Origin: Mytilus galloprovincialis
Lineage: Eukaryota; Mollusca; Bivalvia; Mytilida; Mytilidae
NCBI RefSeq assembly: GCF_965363235.1
Contig: NC_134840.1
Location: forward strand, 93,570,416 to 93,634,415
Reading direction: 5' to 3'
DNA length: 64,000 nt
Both the position numbers and the translations under genes were made by a program. Positions 21,931-33,889 of this stretch are shown here, in pieces. Each line of letters opens with the position of its first letter. Within the stretch, counting starts at the first letter, position 1. The notes below the pieces were generated by a model that was not told the origin of the DNA, searched no databases, and saw only the letters and a program-made list of their open reading frames with translations.

Positions 21931-22239
21931 ATTTTTTTTTTACATATTCATTGAAATAATAGATAGTCAGAATTATCGATTCTATATATAATTATGGGCT
22001 AGTTAAAAAAAATGATGCCAAAGTGTGACAAACATGGTAAAAAATAAAGTCATTGCAAATCTTTTTTCTTTTTTCTACTTGAATCCAAAAATATTCAAAC
22101 TTACAAAAATACCATGGGTTAATTAAAAAAAATGAAATAAAACATTTACCAAATATAATTTGCCTCAAAGAAAAATTCCCAACAGAGCCAAAATGAAGTG
22201 GATTTACGCCATGTGACCGCGCGGGACTTTAAAAACGAG

Positions 22240-22505
22240 AAAACCCATACTGTAGAGTCAGCTATAAAAAGCATCAACATGATAAAATGTGAAAAAATTC
22301 AAACTGAAAAATCAACAGCTTGATTCATGACGAAACAATGAACTACAAATACAAGTAAACCAGAGAGAAACGAACGGCAAAAACTCATTTACCGGCTCCA
22401 GACATGGGACATGCATATTGTGACCTGTAATTGTTTACTTTTATAAATTGTGACTTGGATGGAGAGTTGTTTCATTGGCACTCATACCACATCTTTTTAT
22501 AACTT
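22240..22505. repeat. Family C-related pieces, inverted to each other
   Basis: The left part has CAGCTATAAAAAGC and CTCCAGACATGGGACATGC in plus orientation. The right end TGACTTGGATGGAGAGTTGT then CACTCATACCACATC is a C-type start in minus orientation. Confidence 0.5.
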
Positions 22506-23159
22506 ATTATAGAATGTAGCGGCTTTAAACATGTTTATGAGCGTGCCACAGAATGGCACGAGGCACAAAAACCTACTTACATAAAGACAAAAGAGTATAC
22601 GTAGTCACCTAATTTATTAGTTTTTTCGTCATTTTGCTTTGTTTTATGGTAATGGTATTGCATGTGTGTTTCTTCTTTGAGTTTGACTTTAGTTTTGATT
22701 GTCCTCTTGGTATCTTCGATGGTTTTCTTTGTTGTTTTCTGCAATATTTGTTTTGTTGTTGTTGTTTTTTCAGCATAAATCAGTGAAAAGCACTTAACAA
22801 GCACTGTAGAATTATTTCACGGTCATATTCGCCTATTGGTGTGATTGATACTCTCATGTTGTTTTAGTTGTGCTAAGTGCAAAAACATTGGTACATCAAT
22901 TGTATGTGTGTTAGAAAACAAACACAAAAATGTTGGTGTGTACCATCTTATTATACAATTAGTATGTTTAACATAGAACAGTTTCCCAACAAACAAATGG
23001 AATGGAAAATCTTAGTGACGTAATTCAAAATAGCACATGAAACACAAATAATTAAAGCTGACCAATCAAAAGTTGCGCCAAACAAAGGAGAACGAACAAA
23101 CAAACAAACTATTTATTTAAAAAAAAAACAGTTATTGGCATGATTCGGGTTATGTTCTT
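22506..23159. other. AT-rich intergenic DNA, no feature seen
   Basis: Low-complexity frames only. Confidence 0.3.
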
Positions 23160-23750
23160 CTCATATATCTTATGATAGTATGATACTAAACCCCTAACGG
23201 GAGGGATTGTGCCTGATATTCATATGATGAAGACATAATCTTTCAATCAGTTTCATTGAGTTCTGGAGCTGGCATGTCAGTTAACTGCTAGTAGTCTGTT
23301 GTTATTTATGTATTATTTCGTTTTATTTATTTTCTTTTGTTACATCTTTTGACATCGGACTCGGACTTCTCTTGAACTGAATTTTAATGTGCTTATTGTT
23401 GTGCGTTTACTCTTCTACATTGGCTAGAGGTATAGGGGGAGGGTTGAGATCTCATAAACATATTTAACCCCGCCGCAACTTTGCGCCTGTCCCAAGTCAG
23501 GAGCCTCTGGCCTTTGTTCGTCTTGTATGATTTTTAATTTTAGTTTCTTGTGTATAATTCGGAGTTTAGTATGACGTCCATTATCACTGTACTAGTATAC
23601 ATATTTTTAGGGGCCAGCTGAAGGACACCTCCGGGTGCGGGAATTCTCGCTACATTGAAGACCCATTGGTGGCCTTCGGCTGTTGTCTGCTCTATGGTTG
23701 GGTAGTTGTCGCTTTGACACATTCCCCATTTCCTTTCTCAATTTTAATAA
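23160..23750 (-). repeat. Dispersed repeat family A, longest copy
   Basis: Read on the plus strand it starts near GATAGTATGATACTAAACCC, passes ACATCGGACTCGGACTTCTC, CCAAGTCAGGAGCCTCTGGC and GGGGCCAGCTGAAGGACACC, and ends CACATTCCCCATTTCC...CTCAATTTTA. It is about 590 bp, non-coding, and in reverse orientation to the fragment at 2685-2822. Confidence 0.7.
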
Positions 23751-24349
23751 AAGAGGGACGAAAGATACCAAAGGGACAGTCAAATAATAATGTATTCTCT
23801 AAATCCACCAATCTTACCTCAAATGTGCTACTTTATATAGTTCTTTCTTAAGCCGATAGTACAAAAAAAACGACAGACGTTCGTCAGGAAAGTGGAAACA
23901 TTTGTGCTTTTCGTTATATTCTAATCGCTATCTTTGTGGTATTGTGTTATTGTGTTATATGTGTTGAATGACTGCGTATGAGAAAGCAAAATAATGAAAG
24001 TATTAGTTATCCCTTCGATATATTTTGGAAATTCTTTAAGTCTTTTTTCTTCAATATTTAGAAAACCTATCTGATCCCATATTTTCAGCATTTTCCGTTA
24101 TGTACTTTTTGAAAATGCCAATCTTAAAAAGGTCATTGAAGCAAAATTATCTGAAAGCTTAAATGCGAATGTCTGTTAAAAGTTAAGCAGCTATTATGGG
24201 AAAGTAAGCGGTTCGTATCAATCGAAATGATGTTGTGTATCAGTTAGAATTATAGCGATAATTATGTCATCAATGATGACGTTATTCTAAATAAGACAAA
24301 CGTAAAATGCATACATGATCTATTGGTACAGTTAAAATTCAAGTGTTAA
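23751..24349. other. AT-rich intergenic DNA, no feature seen
   Basis: No recognisable frame or repeat. Confidence 0.3.
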
Positions 24350-24560
24350 TAGATATAGGAAGATGTGATAGTACGAGTGCCAATAAGACAACTTTCCGTC
24401 CAAGTCATACTTTATTAAAGTAAACCATTATAGGTCAAGGTACGGTCTTCAACACAGAGTTTAGGCTCACACCGAACAATAATTATAAGCTATATAAAGG
24501 GCCTAAAAAAATACTATTGTAAAACCATTCAAACGGGAAAACCAACGGTCTAATCTATAT
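24350..24560 (+). repeat. Family C variant
   Basis: GTGCCAATAAGACAACTTTC, TAGGTCAAGGTACGGTCTTC and AACGGGAAAACCAACGGTCT identify a C subfamily whose middle differs from the 15003-15755 copy. Confidence 0.55.
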
Positions 24561-26414
24561 AAATCACTTCGATATTTAAATAACATTATCATATAGTACA
24601 GTTTTTTTAAATCAATAATTAAGTAATTAACAACTGCGTGCCAATCAGTATTCCGATTTCATTTAGACTTATCATTTGTCTGAATTTTAATTTATGATGC
24701 TTAGAACAAAGTAACTTGCATAATGAAATAAATGGAGTTCTGCTCCTCCTGTCTAATATTTTGTTGTTTATCAAATTAGTTTTATGAAAATGCATTTCTA
24801 TACCTATATTGAGTTATTTTTTCTCAAAAAAGTATATATCTATAAATATCCATATGTGGAATTTGGATGAGGTTTGTACATATAAGAGAATGATGGGTGG
24901 ACAAAAACTACAGAAATCAGGCAAAAATGAAGAATAGAGAATAAACAGGCCCACAAAATAAAGAATGGAAATGATGGGTACTAGACTATAAATAATATGG
25001 AATAATTAGCAAAATTCATGATGTAAAGAGAAAAATGGTCTAAAAATTAAAGAATACATAAATTGGCATCATTCAGACCCTCATAAGAATATGCCTACAG
25101 AAAAATGTTGTGTTTCCTTTTTGATTCTTTGTGAATGTAAGATACTTCACACACAAAAAGCATATGTTCAAAGAAAATAAAAAGAAATATTGCTTTTCTT
25201 ATTGATTCATCGTTAAACTTAGAAATAATATGAATAAATATTATGTTCCTAAGGCTTTGAGATAAAAGAACATGTTATAACAAAGTAAATGACTTCCACA
25301 CAAGAGTGGGAACTAAGATCTGATTAATTAGTCCAGTTTCTTCATCAAGTGGTCATCTTTTGTCCACTACTGGTCAGCGTAGACAGTACGGCGGCTATAT
25401 TCCACCAAGAGTAAATATTGGTAATCTTGCACAATGGCGATTTTAATTGTTGACGTAAATAGCCTTCTCCGTGAAGAGCGATTATTTAAATCAAAAGCAC
25501 TTCTTAAATTTCTGTATTTGATCAAGGAAAGAAAGTTCAACATGGGTTTTGACTGTGAAGTAATGTTTCCATCGATTGGACCTTTACATGCTCTTTGTTT
25601 CTATTGTACACACCTTTGGTTCTTCTTACGTGAAAGTAAAATTTAAAGCATGTTATTGGTTGCGGTAAGTATAAAAACCAATAACGGGTACTTTACCTTA
25701 AGGTTCCGTATCTCCTCATAAATTAAAATTTTACGACACACAAAAATGTCACTTTGAGGATTTTGCACCAAATATTTTGGAAATTCATAGGTGTTAAAAG
25801 CATTTATATGCATTTAGATAGAATAAATTATTTACTTTGGATTAATGATCTGATAACGAAAAATTACAATCTCTTTTATTAGTGTTGAGTTATAAGGAAA
25901 TAATGTTATGGTTATTTTTCTGTCCAAAACATGTTTTTTTTCAAAACGTTTTTTTTTTTTTTATTTTGGGGTATATGATGTTGTATATGATGATATATAT
26001 GGTTGTGCTGAAAAGAAGAAAAAGGAGCGTTACCTATATATGTAACGAAAAGCAAAAATTGAATGTTACGAGCAAAAGCGGGTGTGCGGTAAATGGCAAT
26101 GAGAATTAAACAAAGACATTTAGATTTCTAACAATTTACAGCCCGATATACAATATATCAAGCTTTAAATTGCATTGAAAAAAGATTTGTAGATACATTC
26201 AACAAATACTATCAAAAGTAAGCCATCACAGCCAAATTCATAAATTAAAAAACAATAAGTAATAAGAAATGCCAGAAGATCCATCTGACGGTGTTACTGA
26301 TTATGGACGAGTATATTACCAGATCTCAATAATTCTCTTCCTTCGATCTGAAACTGACATCTAATATAGTTATTCTAAAACAAATGTGAACTCTATTTTG
26401 TTACATTTTTTATG
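24561..26414. other. AT-rich intergenic DNA, no feature seen
   Basis: Short frames at 25434-25646 and 25882-26109 have no recognisable content. A T run lies near 25950. Confidence 0.3.
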
Positions 26415-26640
26415 TACTTAGGTGGGGCATTAGATTTCTCCGTCCGTTCGTTCGTCTGTCTGTTCCTCTTCAGGTTAAAGATTTTGGTCAAGGTAGTTTT
26501 CGGTGAAGTTGGAGTCCAATTGTTCCCTATGATATTTTTTATCTAATTGTAATACCAAATTATAGTTTTGACTCCAATTTTACGGTCTACTGGACAGAGG
26601 GCATATGTGAACTATGTACACATTCTTGTTTGCATAATGA
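26415..26640 (+). repeat. Dispersed repeat family H, fragment
   Basis: TCTCCGTCCGTTCGTTCGTC, TCAGGTTAAAGATTTTGGTC and GTTCCCTATGATAT resemble a repeat I recall as common in mussel DNA; only one copy is in this window. Confidence 0.4.
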
Positions 26641-26944
26641 TTTTGAGATGATGGTCTGCTGATAAATGTATTTGTGAATATTACCGCTATAGACTATAAG
26701 ATAAAAATATATGTCCTTGTACATGTACTTTTCTTAGTCCACTAAGTATAGGTTTTAGAAGGAGTGTTAAGATATGTGTAAGTGCAGGTTTATGGTATAT
26801 ATAAATAATTGTGAGTGACTAAATAGACATTATAAATAAATAATGTAAATCTAATTTTATTTTTTGACTAGTTTGAAAGTTTTATCACTAGTACTTTTAA
26901 CAAATAATGTTATTTCGGAGGATGGAAAATTAGCATAATATTAT

Positions 26945-27091
26945 ACAATTACTGTCTTTTGATGAGGTAAATATGCGGCTTTATTGACTTTTGACAAAAT
27001 GATATTCACTGAGGCCGACGGCCGAAGTGAATATCAGTTTTTCAAAAGTCAATAAAACCCCATATTTACCGAAACAAAAGACAGTAATTGT
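26945..27091. repeat. Hairpin repeat with GGCC-GAC-GGCC apex
   Basis: ACAATTACTGTCTTTTG at the left is the exact reverse complement of the right end. The inner stem TGATATTCACT pairs with AGTGAATATCA, and the tip is GGCC, a three-base loop GAC, and GGCC. It is a snap-back repeat of about 147 bp. Confidence 0.75.
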
Positions 27092-27549
27092 TGTATTCCA
27101 TAGTCCGAGAGAAGAAAATGTATCTAATGACAAACATGTACCAATTTTTTTTTTTAGATGAAACATTTTACCATAACGTTGCATGTAAAAGCGCGTGACG
27201 TTTAGCGCGGTGAATAACACTTTCTCAGGTGAATATACTTTTTTATTCAAAATCCAATTCATATAGAGAAACCTACTAAAATAATACCAATATGGAATAA
27301 TATGTGTTCACAGTTACTTAAATAGAATTATTCAGTTCGGCCACTTGAATTCGATAATCTAATGGTATTATAAATCTACCTTATAATATTCTTTATATAC
27401 ATTTTCGTGATGCATTTAGTCTTCGTATATTTTTAGGGAATTTTGTGTTACGATTTTCAATTAGGGCTTCAAATATTTTAAAACATTTAATGCAAAACTA
27501 CAAACACTGCCAAGATAGCTTGACACTAATATTCTAATATGCCACTATG

Positions 27550-27800
27550 AAAATAAGATGTGGTATGATTGCCAATGATACACCTCTCCCTCAGAGAACA
27601 ATCAACGTAGAATGCCAGGTTTTCCTAAACTTTTGAATGTCACCGTATGGTCCTCAATTGTGAGCAAAACTAATACAACATAGCAAGCCATAAAATGCAA
27701 AAATGACAAATCACGGTAATACAATTCAAACAAGAAACCTAACGGCTTGATTTATGTACAAAACAACAATAAAAAAATATGTAGCAACAACCGCTGAATT
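27550..27800 (+). repeat. Dispersed repeat family C, diverged copy
   Basis: AAGATGTGGTATGATTGCCA at the start, then ATGTCACCGTATGGTCCTCA and ACCTAACGGCTTGATTTATG. Confidence 0.6.
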
Positions 27801-28035
27801 ATTATAATCGGTACGGGTATTGATCATTGTTGAAGGTCTTACGGTACCTACAATTACTTAACTACTGCCTCATTTGGTCTCTGGTGCATGTAAATATGTT
27901 TTTTCATATCGTATCACATCTTCTTAATTTTACACAGAAGCAAAGGTAGACAACAACAAACAACACACGGTTCAAATAACCTGACTTGCTCCAAGCACAC
28001 CATGTGCGTTTGATTTTCACTTTATTGAACATATT

Positions 28036-28625
28036 GAAATGTAAAAAGAAAGGGGTATCGTTGCCAATGGGACAACTCTCCACATGAGACAAAATGACAC
28101 AGAAATAGAATGAAATTCAAAACAGTATGGCTGTGGCCATTGATTGACACATTAAATTCATCCATTGACTGGGACAGTTTACGTGAACGTTTGTCTGTAA
28201 CGACCATTGTTCACGACGTACCTACGATAGACATTTAAACTGTGGGGTCACCAAAGGTTTCTTAACGCCTTTAATTATAAAATAATTCGAAAAATTAATC
28301 AGGAATAACCTTTATGTTTTGATTTATAATTCATATAAATCAAAACATCGTGTTATTTCTGATTAATTTTTCGAATTACTTTATTAAGGTGTTGAGAACC
28401 TTTGGTGACCCCATAGTTTAAGTGTCTTTAAAAAGTACATAGTGAGCAGTGGTCGTTACATACAAACGTTCACCTAAATTGTCCCAGTCAATGGATGAAT
28501 TTAATGTGTCAATCAATGGCCACAGCCACACTGTTTTGAATTTCATTCTAACAGCTATTGGTCAGCAATTAGCAAAGCCCATACCACATAGTCAGCTATA
28601 TATAAAAGGCTGTATAAGGCTTATA
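28036..28625 (+). repeat. Family C copy split by a palindromic element
   Basis: GTTGCCAATGGGACAACTCT and ATGACACAGAAA lie left of the insert; ACAGCTATTGGTCAGC and CATAGTCAGCTATATATAAA lie right of it. Joined at TA they restore the usual C order. Confidence 0.75.
28108..28548. mobile_element. Palindromic TIR element, 441 bp, TA-flanked
   Basis: The whole element is a near-perfect palindrome with arms of about 215-225 bp and almost no spacer, starting GAATGAAATTCAAAACAGT. TA lies at 28106-28107 and 28549-28550. Insertion into a family C repeat lets the empty site be read from other copies (ACAGAAA-TA-ACA), which supports a TA duplication as in the Tc1/mariner group. It has no coding capacity, so it would need a transposase from elsewhere. 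A broken second copy is at 17290-17590. Confidence 0.85.
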
Positions 28626-28746
28626 AAAATCGTCAAATGTCTGTTTTGTACATGAAACTGTATTGTTACAGAATGGGGAAATTGAAACATACGACAAAGG
28701 AAACGATTTCTACTTTCTCATAACAAACTTCCATTGTTGAGCACAG

Positions 28747-28882
28747 GCCTTGCGGTCATAAAACTTTCGAGTCAGTTTTTTGTACTCGTACTCGAAAATC
28801 AACCAATCAAAATGCTGGATTTCATGTTTCGAGCATGATTTTTGTGCTCCGAGCACTGAGCAAAGTTTTATGACTTCAACCC
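28747..28882 (-). repeat. Hairpin repeat family F, copy 1
   Basis: GTCATAAAACTTTCGAG and CAAAGTTTTATGAC form terminal inverted repeats, with GCTCGAAACATGAAATC-type sequence between on the minus strand. A second copy lies in the opposite orientation at 41369-41505. Confidence 0.75.
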
Positions 28883-29159
28883 CTCTTATCGCATACCATG
28901 TATTTTTTTTTAATGGAATGTACATTTTATAACTTGTATCTTGCTTACAAATACCCTGACCTGATATAAAAAAAAATATATTAAATTCTTTATTATGCAG
29001 AAACGTTTCTGTATACATTTTAAAATAATATCATACGAAATTTCTTAATCTACCTTTTATTGAAATGATGTAAATAAAACTGAAACATTAGAAAATGATA
29101 TGTTTCAAGGGGTTCTTATATCTCTCTACAGCCAAGGCTACAGCTGCATACCGGTGCTC

Positions 29160-29445
29160 AAAAGTCATAAATCGATTAATAGAAAACAAATCCGATTATA
29201 AACTAAAACCGAGGGAAACTCATCAACTGTAAGAGGAAAACAAAGAACAACAGGAACACTGGAGTGCAACAAAAACAAAAACCAACATATATATATATAT
29301 ATATATAGAAACAACCTATTAGATAACAACTGCCATATTTCTGACTTGGTACAGGTCATTTTAAGAACAAAATGATGGGTTGGACCAGGTTTAATCGCTA
29401 ACCAAACCTCCTGCTTGATGACATTGTTAAGAAATGTCGCTAAAA
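29160..29445 (+). repeat. Family D-related repeat
   Basis: CTGAGGGAAAC-like sequence is not exact here, but TTTCTGACTTGGTACAGGTC and CAAACCTCCTGCTTGATGAC follow in the D order. It contains a (TA)n run at about 29287-29308. Confidence 0.5.
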
Positions 29446-29873
29446 TGGCACACTACGTGACAGAAATACACCAAAAACACACTCAAGAACATTCATCTCA
29501 GAGAACGCACAAACAAATAATTAAGAGATAACTGTATTGTATTTGAAGCTTTAAGGACGTCCATCGGTAGTTTTACTGTCGCAAATTTAGTTTACCTGGC
29601 GACGCGGAGCGTCAAACATAAACACCGGGCGTTTTCTGGCTTCTGTGCCGCTTCAGAATGTAATAAAATTTCATAAAAAGAAGATTTTTATGTGCAACAA
29701 GTGAGTTTTTTGTTTATTATTGTAGAAATAACATGTCAATACATTCCGAAATTCAAAATGTCGGCTTCCTTAGTTACAGACAAGGAGATAGAGAATTTTA
29801 CGCTTGCTGTCATCCAATCAGAACAATTGTTACAAAATAATTGCATTAGAATATAATTTATCGGACCACAGAT
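29446..29873. other. Intergenic DNA left of the direct-repeat element
   Basis: It contains GACGC-GGA-GCGTC, a short GC-rich hairpin tip near 29610, and no recognisable gene. Confidence 0.3.
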
Positions 29874-30324
29874 GGCCCGAGACCACAATTAATTCCTCTA
29901 TTAGTTCTTTATAACGTTTTGTCTCATAAAAAAAAATTGAACTGTTCTTTTTGGCAGATCTTTTGTGTGTGTAATGTACAGTACAAGTCCAAAAATATGT
30001 CCAAGTTTCAGAAACATTGCATGTTTACAACTTACAAATTTAGCCAATACACATCCATACCCCTATGGACAAGTCAAGATATGTTCCGAAAACTGTAAAT
30101 ATCACCTTTTTGCACCTGACCTAATCACTCTTTCCATATCAAAATCAGTTAAAATAAAACATCTAAAAAATTATTTCACCTCTCTTCTTTCATTTCCACC
30201 TTATAAAAGCTAAGAAATGTTTGAGAAAAGGAAAGAAAAAAATTTAAGAAGAAATACACTTAAATTAAAGGGAACTATATTCGTGAACAACGAAAAGCGG
30301 GGTCATTAATTGTGGTCTTGGGCC
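29874..30324. repeat. Left terminal direct repeat
   Basis: 451 bp, bounded by the inverted pair GGCCC(G/A)AGACCACAATTAAT. The 82-codon frame inside recurs in the right repeat simply because the repeats are copies. Confidence 0.85.
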
Positions 30325-31620
30325 TATTAGGGGCCAAAAACTTGACCAATTCCAATAAAACTTGGCATGATTTAAGCTTAGTGTATTATGAGTCAGTTTA
30401 CAAAGTTTCAAAGCCATATGATACATATTATAGAAAATGTGGCATTTTTTATATCTCAACTTTGGTTGCTGAATTGTGACGTTGAAATAGAAAAATTTCA
30501 ACTTTCAAATTTTCGCTTCAAAAATCCCCCGAAACACCAAATTGCACTTTTTTATGTCTCAATGCATAAGATATTATATATTCAAAGTTAATGATAGCAT
30601 ACTTAATGTATGAGACTTATAAAAATTTGACAAAAGTTAATTTTATATGTGCCTATGCCAAAAAATAGAGGTTTTCAAATGAAGCGAGGCCTTATATGAA
30701 ATGTAATATTTTCCACTTACAACAATTTTCTGAAGTTTCTAAGTTAAAACAAAACATTTAACATATCATAAATGTTCTTTTCATGTAAATATAAGTTTCA
30801 AAAAGCATAACACATGAGTTTTACATGGTATTAAGCAATGTCAAGCTTAAAATAACAAGTTGTCAATTTTGGCCGTTCCCTATATTTCCATATTTAATTG
30901 CATATAAATGATATTGGAGATGAAAATATGCTTCTTTTTGCCAAAATTCTTGCTGAGATATGATTAAATTTGAAGCCTGGATGTAACAAGACTGTTGCTT
31001 TTAATTGTATATGTAGAAAGTATGGTCTGATGCAAAGTTTTTTCAATTTACTGTTTAAAACCTGCATGGAATTTCAGTCTTAAAATGCCAATATTTTAAC
31101 CACCAGCCATCCAACAGAAGAAAATAAAGGTATTCTGTGAAACAGACAAGTTTAAACAACCAGTAATAAGTTCTTTTCATATAGATTCAGTGCAATCTGT
31201 TTAAAGAAATACAATTTTAAAGTGCATAGAACTTCATATTTCACTTGCTTCGTACGGACCGCTAGACCTAGACTATTAAAACAGCTCATTTTATACTCTT
31301 TTTATGCTTTTATCCACTTTTCTTTGTGTTCAGAGTTCACAAATGAGTAAAGCACATGAAATAAATACCACAAACACAAATAGATATCAGAAAAAAATTG
31401 TCAGAGAAAAATTAAGGATGCTGATTTTGCAAAAATATTGAAAAAAGTGAAAAAGCTACTTTTTGGGCATATTGGCTGAAAAGTGACTTTTTTTTACAAA
31501 TTTCTATCAAATAAAAGTGGAAATCATTTCTTCTCCTATAGTTTGACAAATCAATACCAATGGATCATTCAGAGAAGTTGTCAAAATATAAATTCAAAAT
31601 TTGCTGAAATGCACCTCTTA

Positions 31621-32071
31621 GGCCCGAGACCACAATTAATTCCTCTATTAGTTCTTTATAACGTTTTGTCTCATAAAAAAAAATTGAACTGTTCTTTTTG
31701 GCAGATCTTTTGTGTGTGTAATGTACAGTACAAGTCCAAAAATATGTCCAAGTTTCAGAAACATTGCATGTTTACAACTTACAAATTTAGCCAATACACA
31801 TCCATACCCCTATGGACAAGTCAAGAGATGTTCCGAAAACTGTAAATATCACCTTTTTGCACCTGACCTAATCACTCTTTCCATATCAAAATCAGTTAAA
31901 ATAAAACATCTAAAAAATTATTTCACCTCTCTTCTTTCATTTCCACCTTATAAAAGCTAAGAAATGTTTGAGAAAAGGAAAGAAAAAAATTTAAGAAGAA
32001 ATACACTTAAATTAAAGGGAACTATATTCGTGAACAACGAAAAGCGGGGTCATTAATTGTGGTCTTGGGCC
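31621..32071. repeat. Right terminal direct repeat
   Basis: 451 bp, same orientation as 29874-30324 at an offset of 1747. Confidence 0.85.
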
Positions 32072-32280
32072 AGATGAATTATCACGTTGTGATTGGTTAA
32101 ACGCCGTCACGTGGTGACCCCCTATGAGACCGTATGGGGTTAGTAAGTTTCATATGGGGTTCATGACGCGTTAATGGCGACTTCATCTATTAATGTTGTT
32201 GTGTTTCTTTGTTTATTTTTCAACAAAACGCCGCAGAAAAAGTCCAGCGTCCGATAAATTCGTTATACTGTTAACTGTTG

Positions 32281-32382
32281 ACCCCCTACGGATCCATAGA
32301 GGGTGAATAAAATTCATAGGGGACTTGGCCTCCGGCCTCACCCCCTATGGATTTTACTAACCCTCTATGGATCCGTATGGGA
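32281..32382. repeat. Hairpin repeat with GGCC-TCC-GGCC apex
   Basis: ACGGATCCATAGAGGGT on the left pairs with ACCCTCTATGGATCCGT on the right; the tip is GGCC, TCC, GGCC. A related ACCCCCTATG block lies upstream at about 32118, so this may be part of a larger inverted structure reaching back to 32076. Confidence 0.7.
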
Positions 32383-32589
32383 TCAGTAGCGAACCATATA
32401 ACTTATAATAGTCGACACAACATGCAAACCGCAGAACAACAACGAACACACTCTGGTCAACGACAAACACCTCATGATATCAAAAACAGTGACGCGCTTA
32501 CGTAACTTACATGCAATCTCGAAAATTATACAATTATTTTCACAATGCTCGTCCACACATGACAATATTGTTATGAAAGGGAAACTTTA

Positions 32590-32742
32590 TAATAATTTGG
32601 ACTACAAACGATAAAACATAACAGATTATCCAACCGAAACCATAACAAATCATAACAGAAACATCAAAAATGAATACGTAAGTGTTGGATGTACAAAATA
32701 CCGAAACACGTCGTATAGCAATGCAAATTCAAACTCGGTATA
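32590..32742 (+). repeat. Family D-like fragment left of the TIR element
   Basis: ACCGAAACACGTCGTATAGC resembles the D block GTGACACGTCTTATAGTAAT. It ends AAACTCGGTATA, the insertion point of the next element. Confidence 0.45.
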
Positions 32743-33474
32743 TAGTGCGGTGACTGAAGGCCGATTTTTTTTTAATTTAATCTCCCCACCGAACACACAC
32801 CTATATAATATATCATTGGAAAGAGGAAATCGTGTACTATAATAATATGCCTGTCGTCAAGACTTGATATGGTCACATTTTTTTAAAATTGAGGTCAAAG
32901 GTCATATGTAAAAATCTGTGAAAATTTGAGAGGGTTTCAATTTTGACATTTTTTTATATTTCTAAACTCTACCTAAATACAAATGATACTGTTTTGGATT
33001 TAGTAATGTTTGTTATTATACATAAACCTTAATCATTGAGATTTTTTTTATCAATAAAATCGTAAAACGACGTTTTATAAACAAAACTTCAAAAATCAAG
33101 TTTTCTACCTATAAAATGTTTAGAGCACCTTAACCTTCTGACAAATTTCAATTTCAGGTAAACATCAAGTGTCATGCAGGACAAAACTTTAAAATTATTT
33201 TTTAATTTATCATATTGGGTGAGGTATCAAACCAAAGCAATAGAACACTACAGTCAAATATGACCTAAAATTGAATTTGTGGATACTTCAGGTTTTCTTA
33301 TAGACTACTCGTTGCTTTTGTGTTTTTCACAGTTATTATTGCTTCCATAGTATTATCTGTTGTTGTGTATTTTACTCTGGTTAAAATCTATTACATTATA
33401 TGGTTTGTACCTATATCCCCCCTTTTTTTCCTTGCAACGTACCACAAACTTCAAAAGTATTCCATATAAAAAAA

Positions 33475-33738
33475 GAAGATGTGATATGATTGCAAATGAG
33501 ACATACATTAACTTACAGTTATAGGTCCCGTACGGCCTTCAACAATGAGTAAAATTCATACTGCATAGTCTTCAATTCCCGAAATAAATAATGTAAAACA
33601 AACAAAAATTTAACAGCCCGATTAATGTACAAAATAAATAAGAAACACACAAATATAGTATATAGAAACAAAAACAAACACTGCATTACCGTCTCGTGAC
33701 TTGAAACTGACACATACAAAATGTGGCGGGGTTTAACT
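33475..33738 (+). repeat. Family C copy nested in the TIR element
   Basis: GTGATATGATTGCAAATGAG, GTACGGCCTTCAACAATGAG and ACAAAATGTGGCGGGGTT occur in C order. Confidence 0.7.
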
Positions 33739-33889
33739 TTTTTCTCTAAGGGTGCGCCAACACTCTCCTAACTTGGGTGTACCAGTGCAACAAGCTTGAT
33801 ACCAAATCAACCATTATCTTCATCATCTTCATTTTCATCAACCGTCACAAGACATGACAAGACACATGAAAGGTTCTGCTCAAAGCAAA

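Larger units (their letters stand above)
29874..32071. mobile_element. Element with 451-bp terminal direct repeats (LTR-like)
   Basis: Two 451-bp direct repeats (29874-30324 and 31621-32071), differing at one position in my comparison, bound a 1296-bp interior. AGAT directly precedes the left repeat and directly follows the right one, while the inner flanks do not match, so the whole 2198-bp unit moved together. This is the layout of a short LTR retrotransposon without genes. However, each repeat starts GGCCCGAGACCACAATTAAT and ends with nearly its reverse complement instead of TG...CA, so a transposon-like origin is possible. The interior shows no capsid, protease or polymerase homology. The near identity of the repeats suggests recent insertion or gene conversion. 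Its family is undetermined. Confidence 0.7.

Noticed and set aside
29965-31960. Pair of 82-codon frames, almost identical, suggesting a duplicated small gene
   Set aside because: They lie inside the 451-bp terminal repeats and are identical because the repeats are; no coding signature such as synonymous bias can be shown from one difference.
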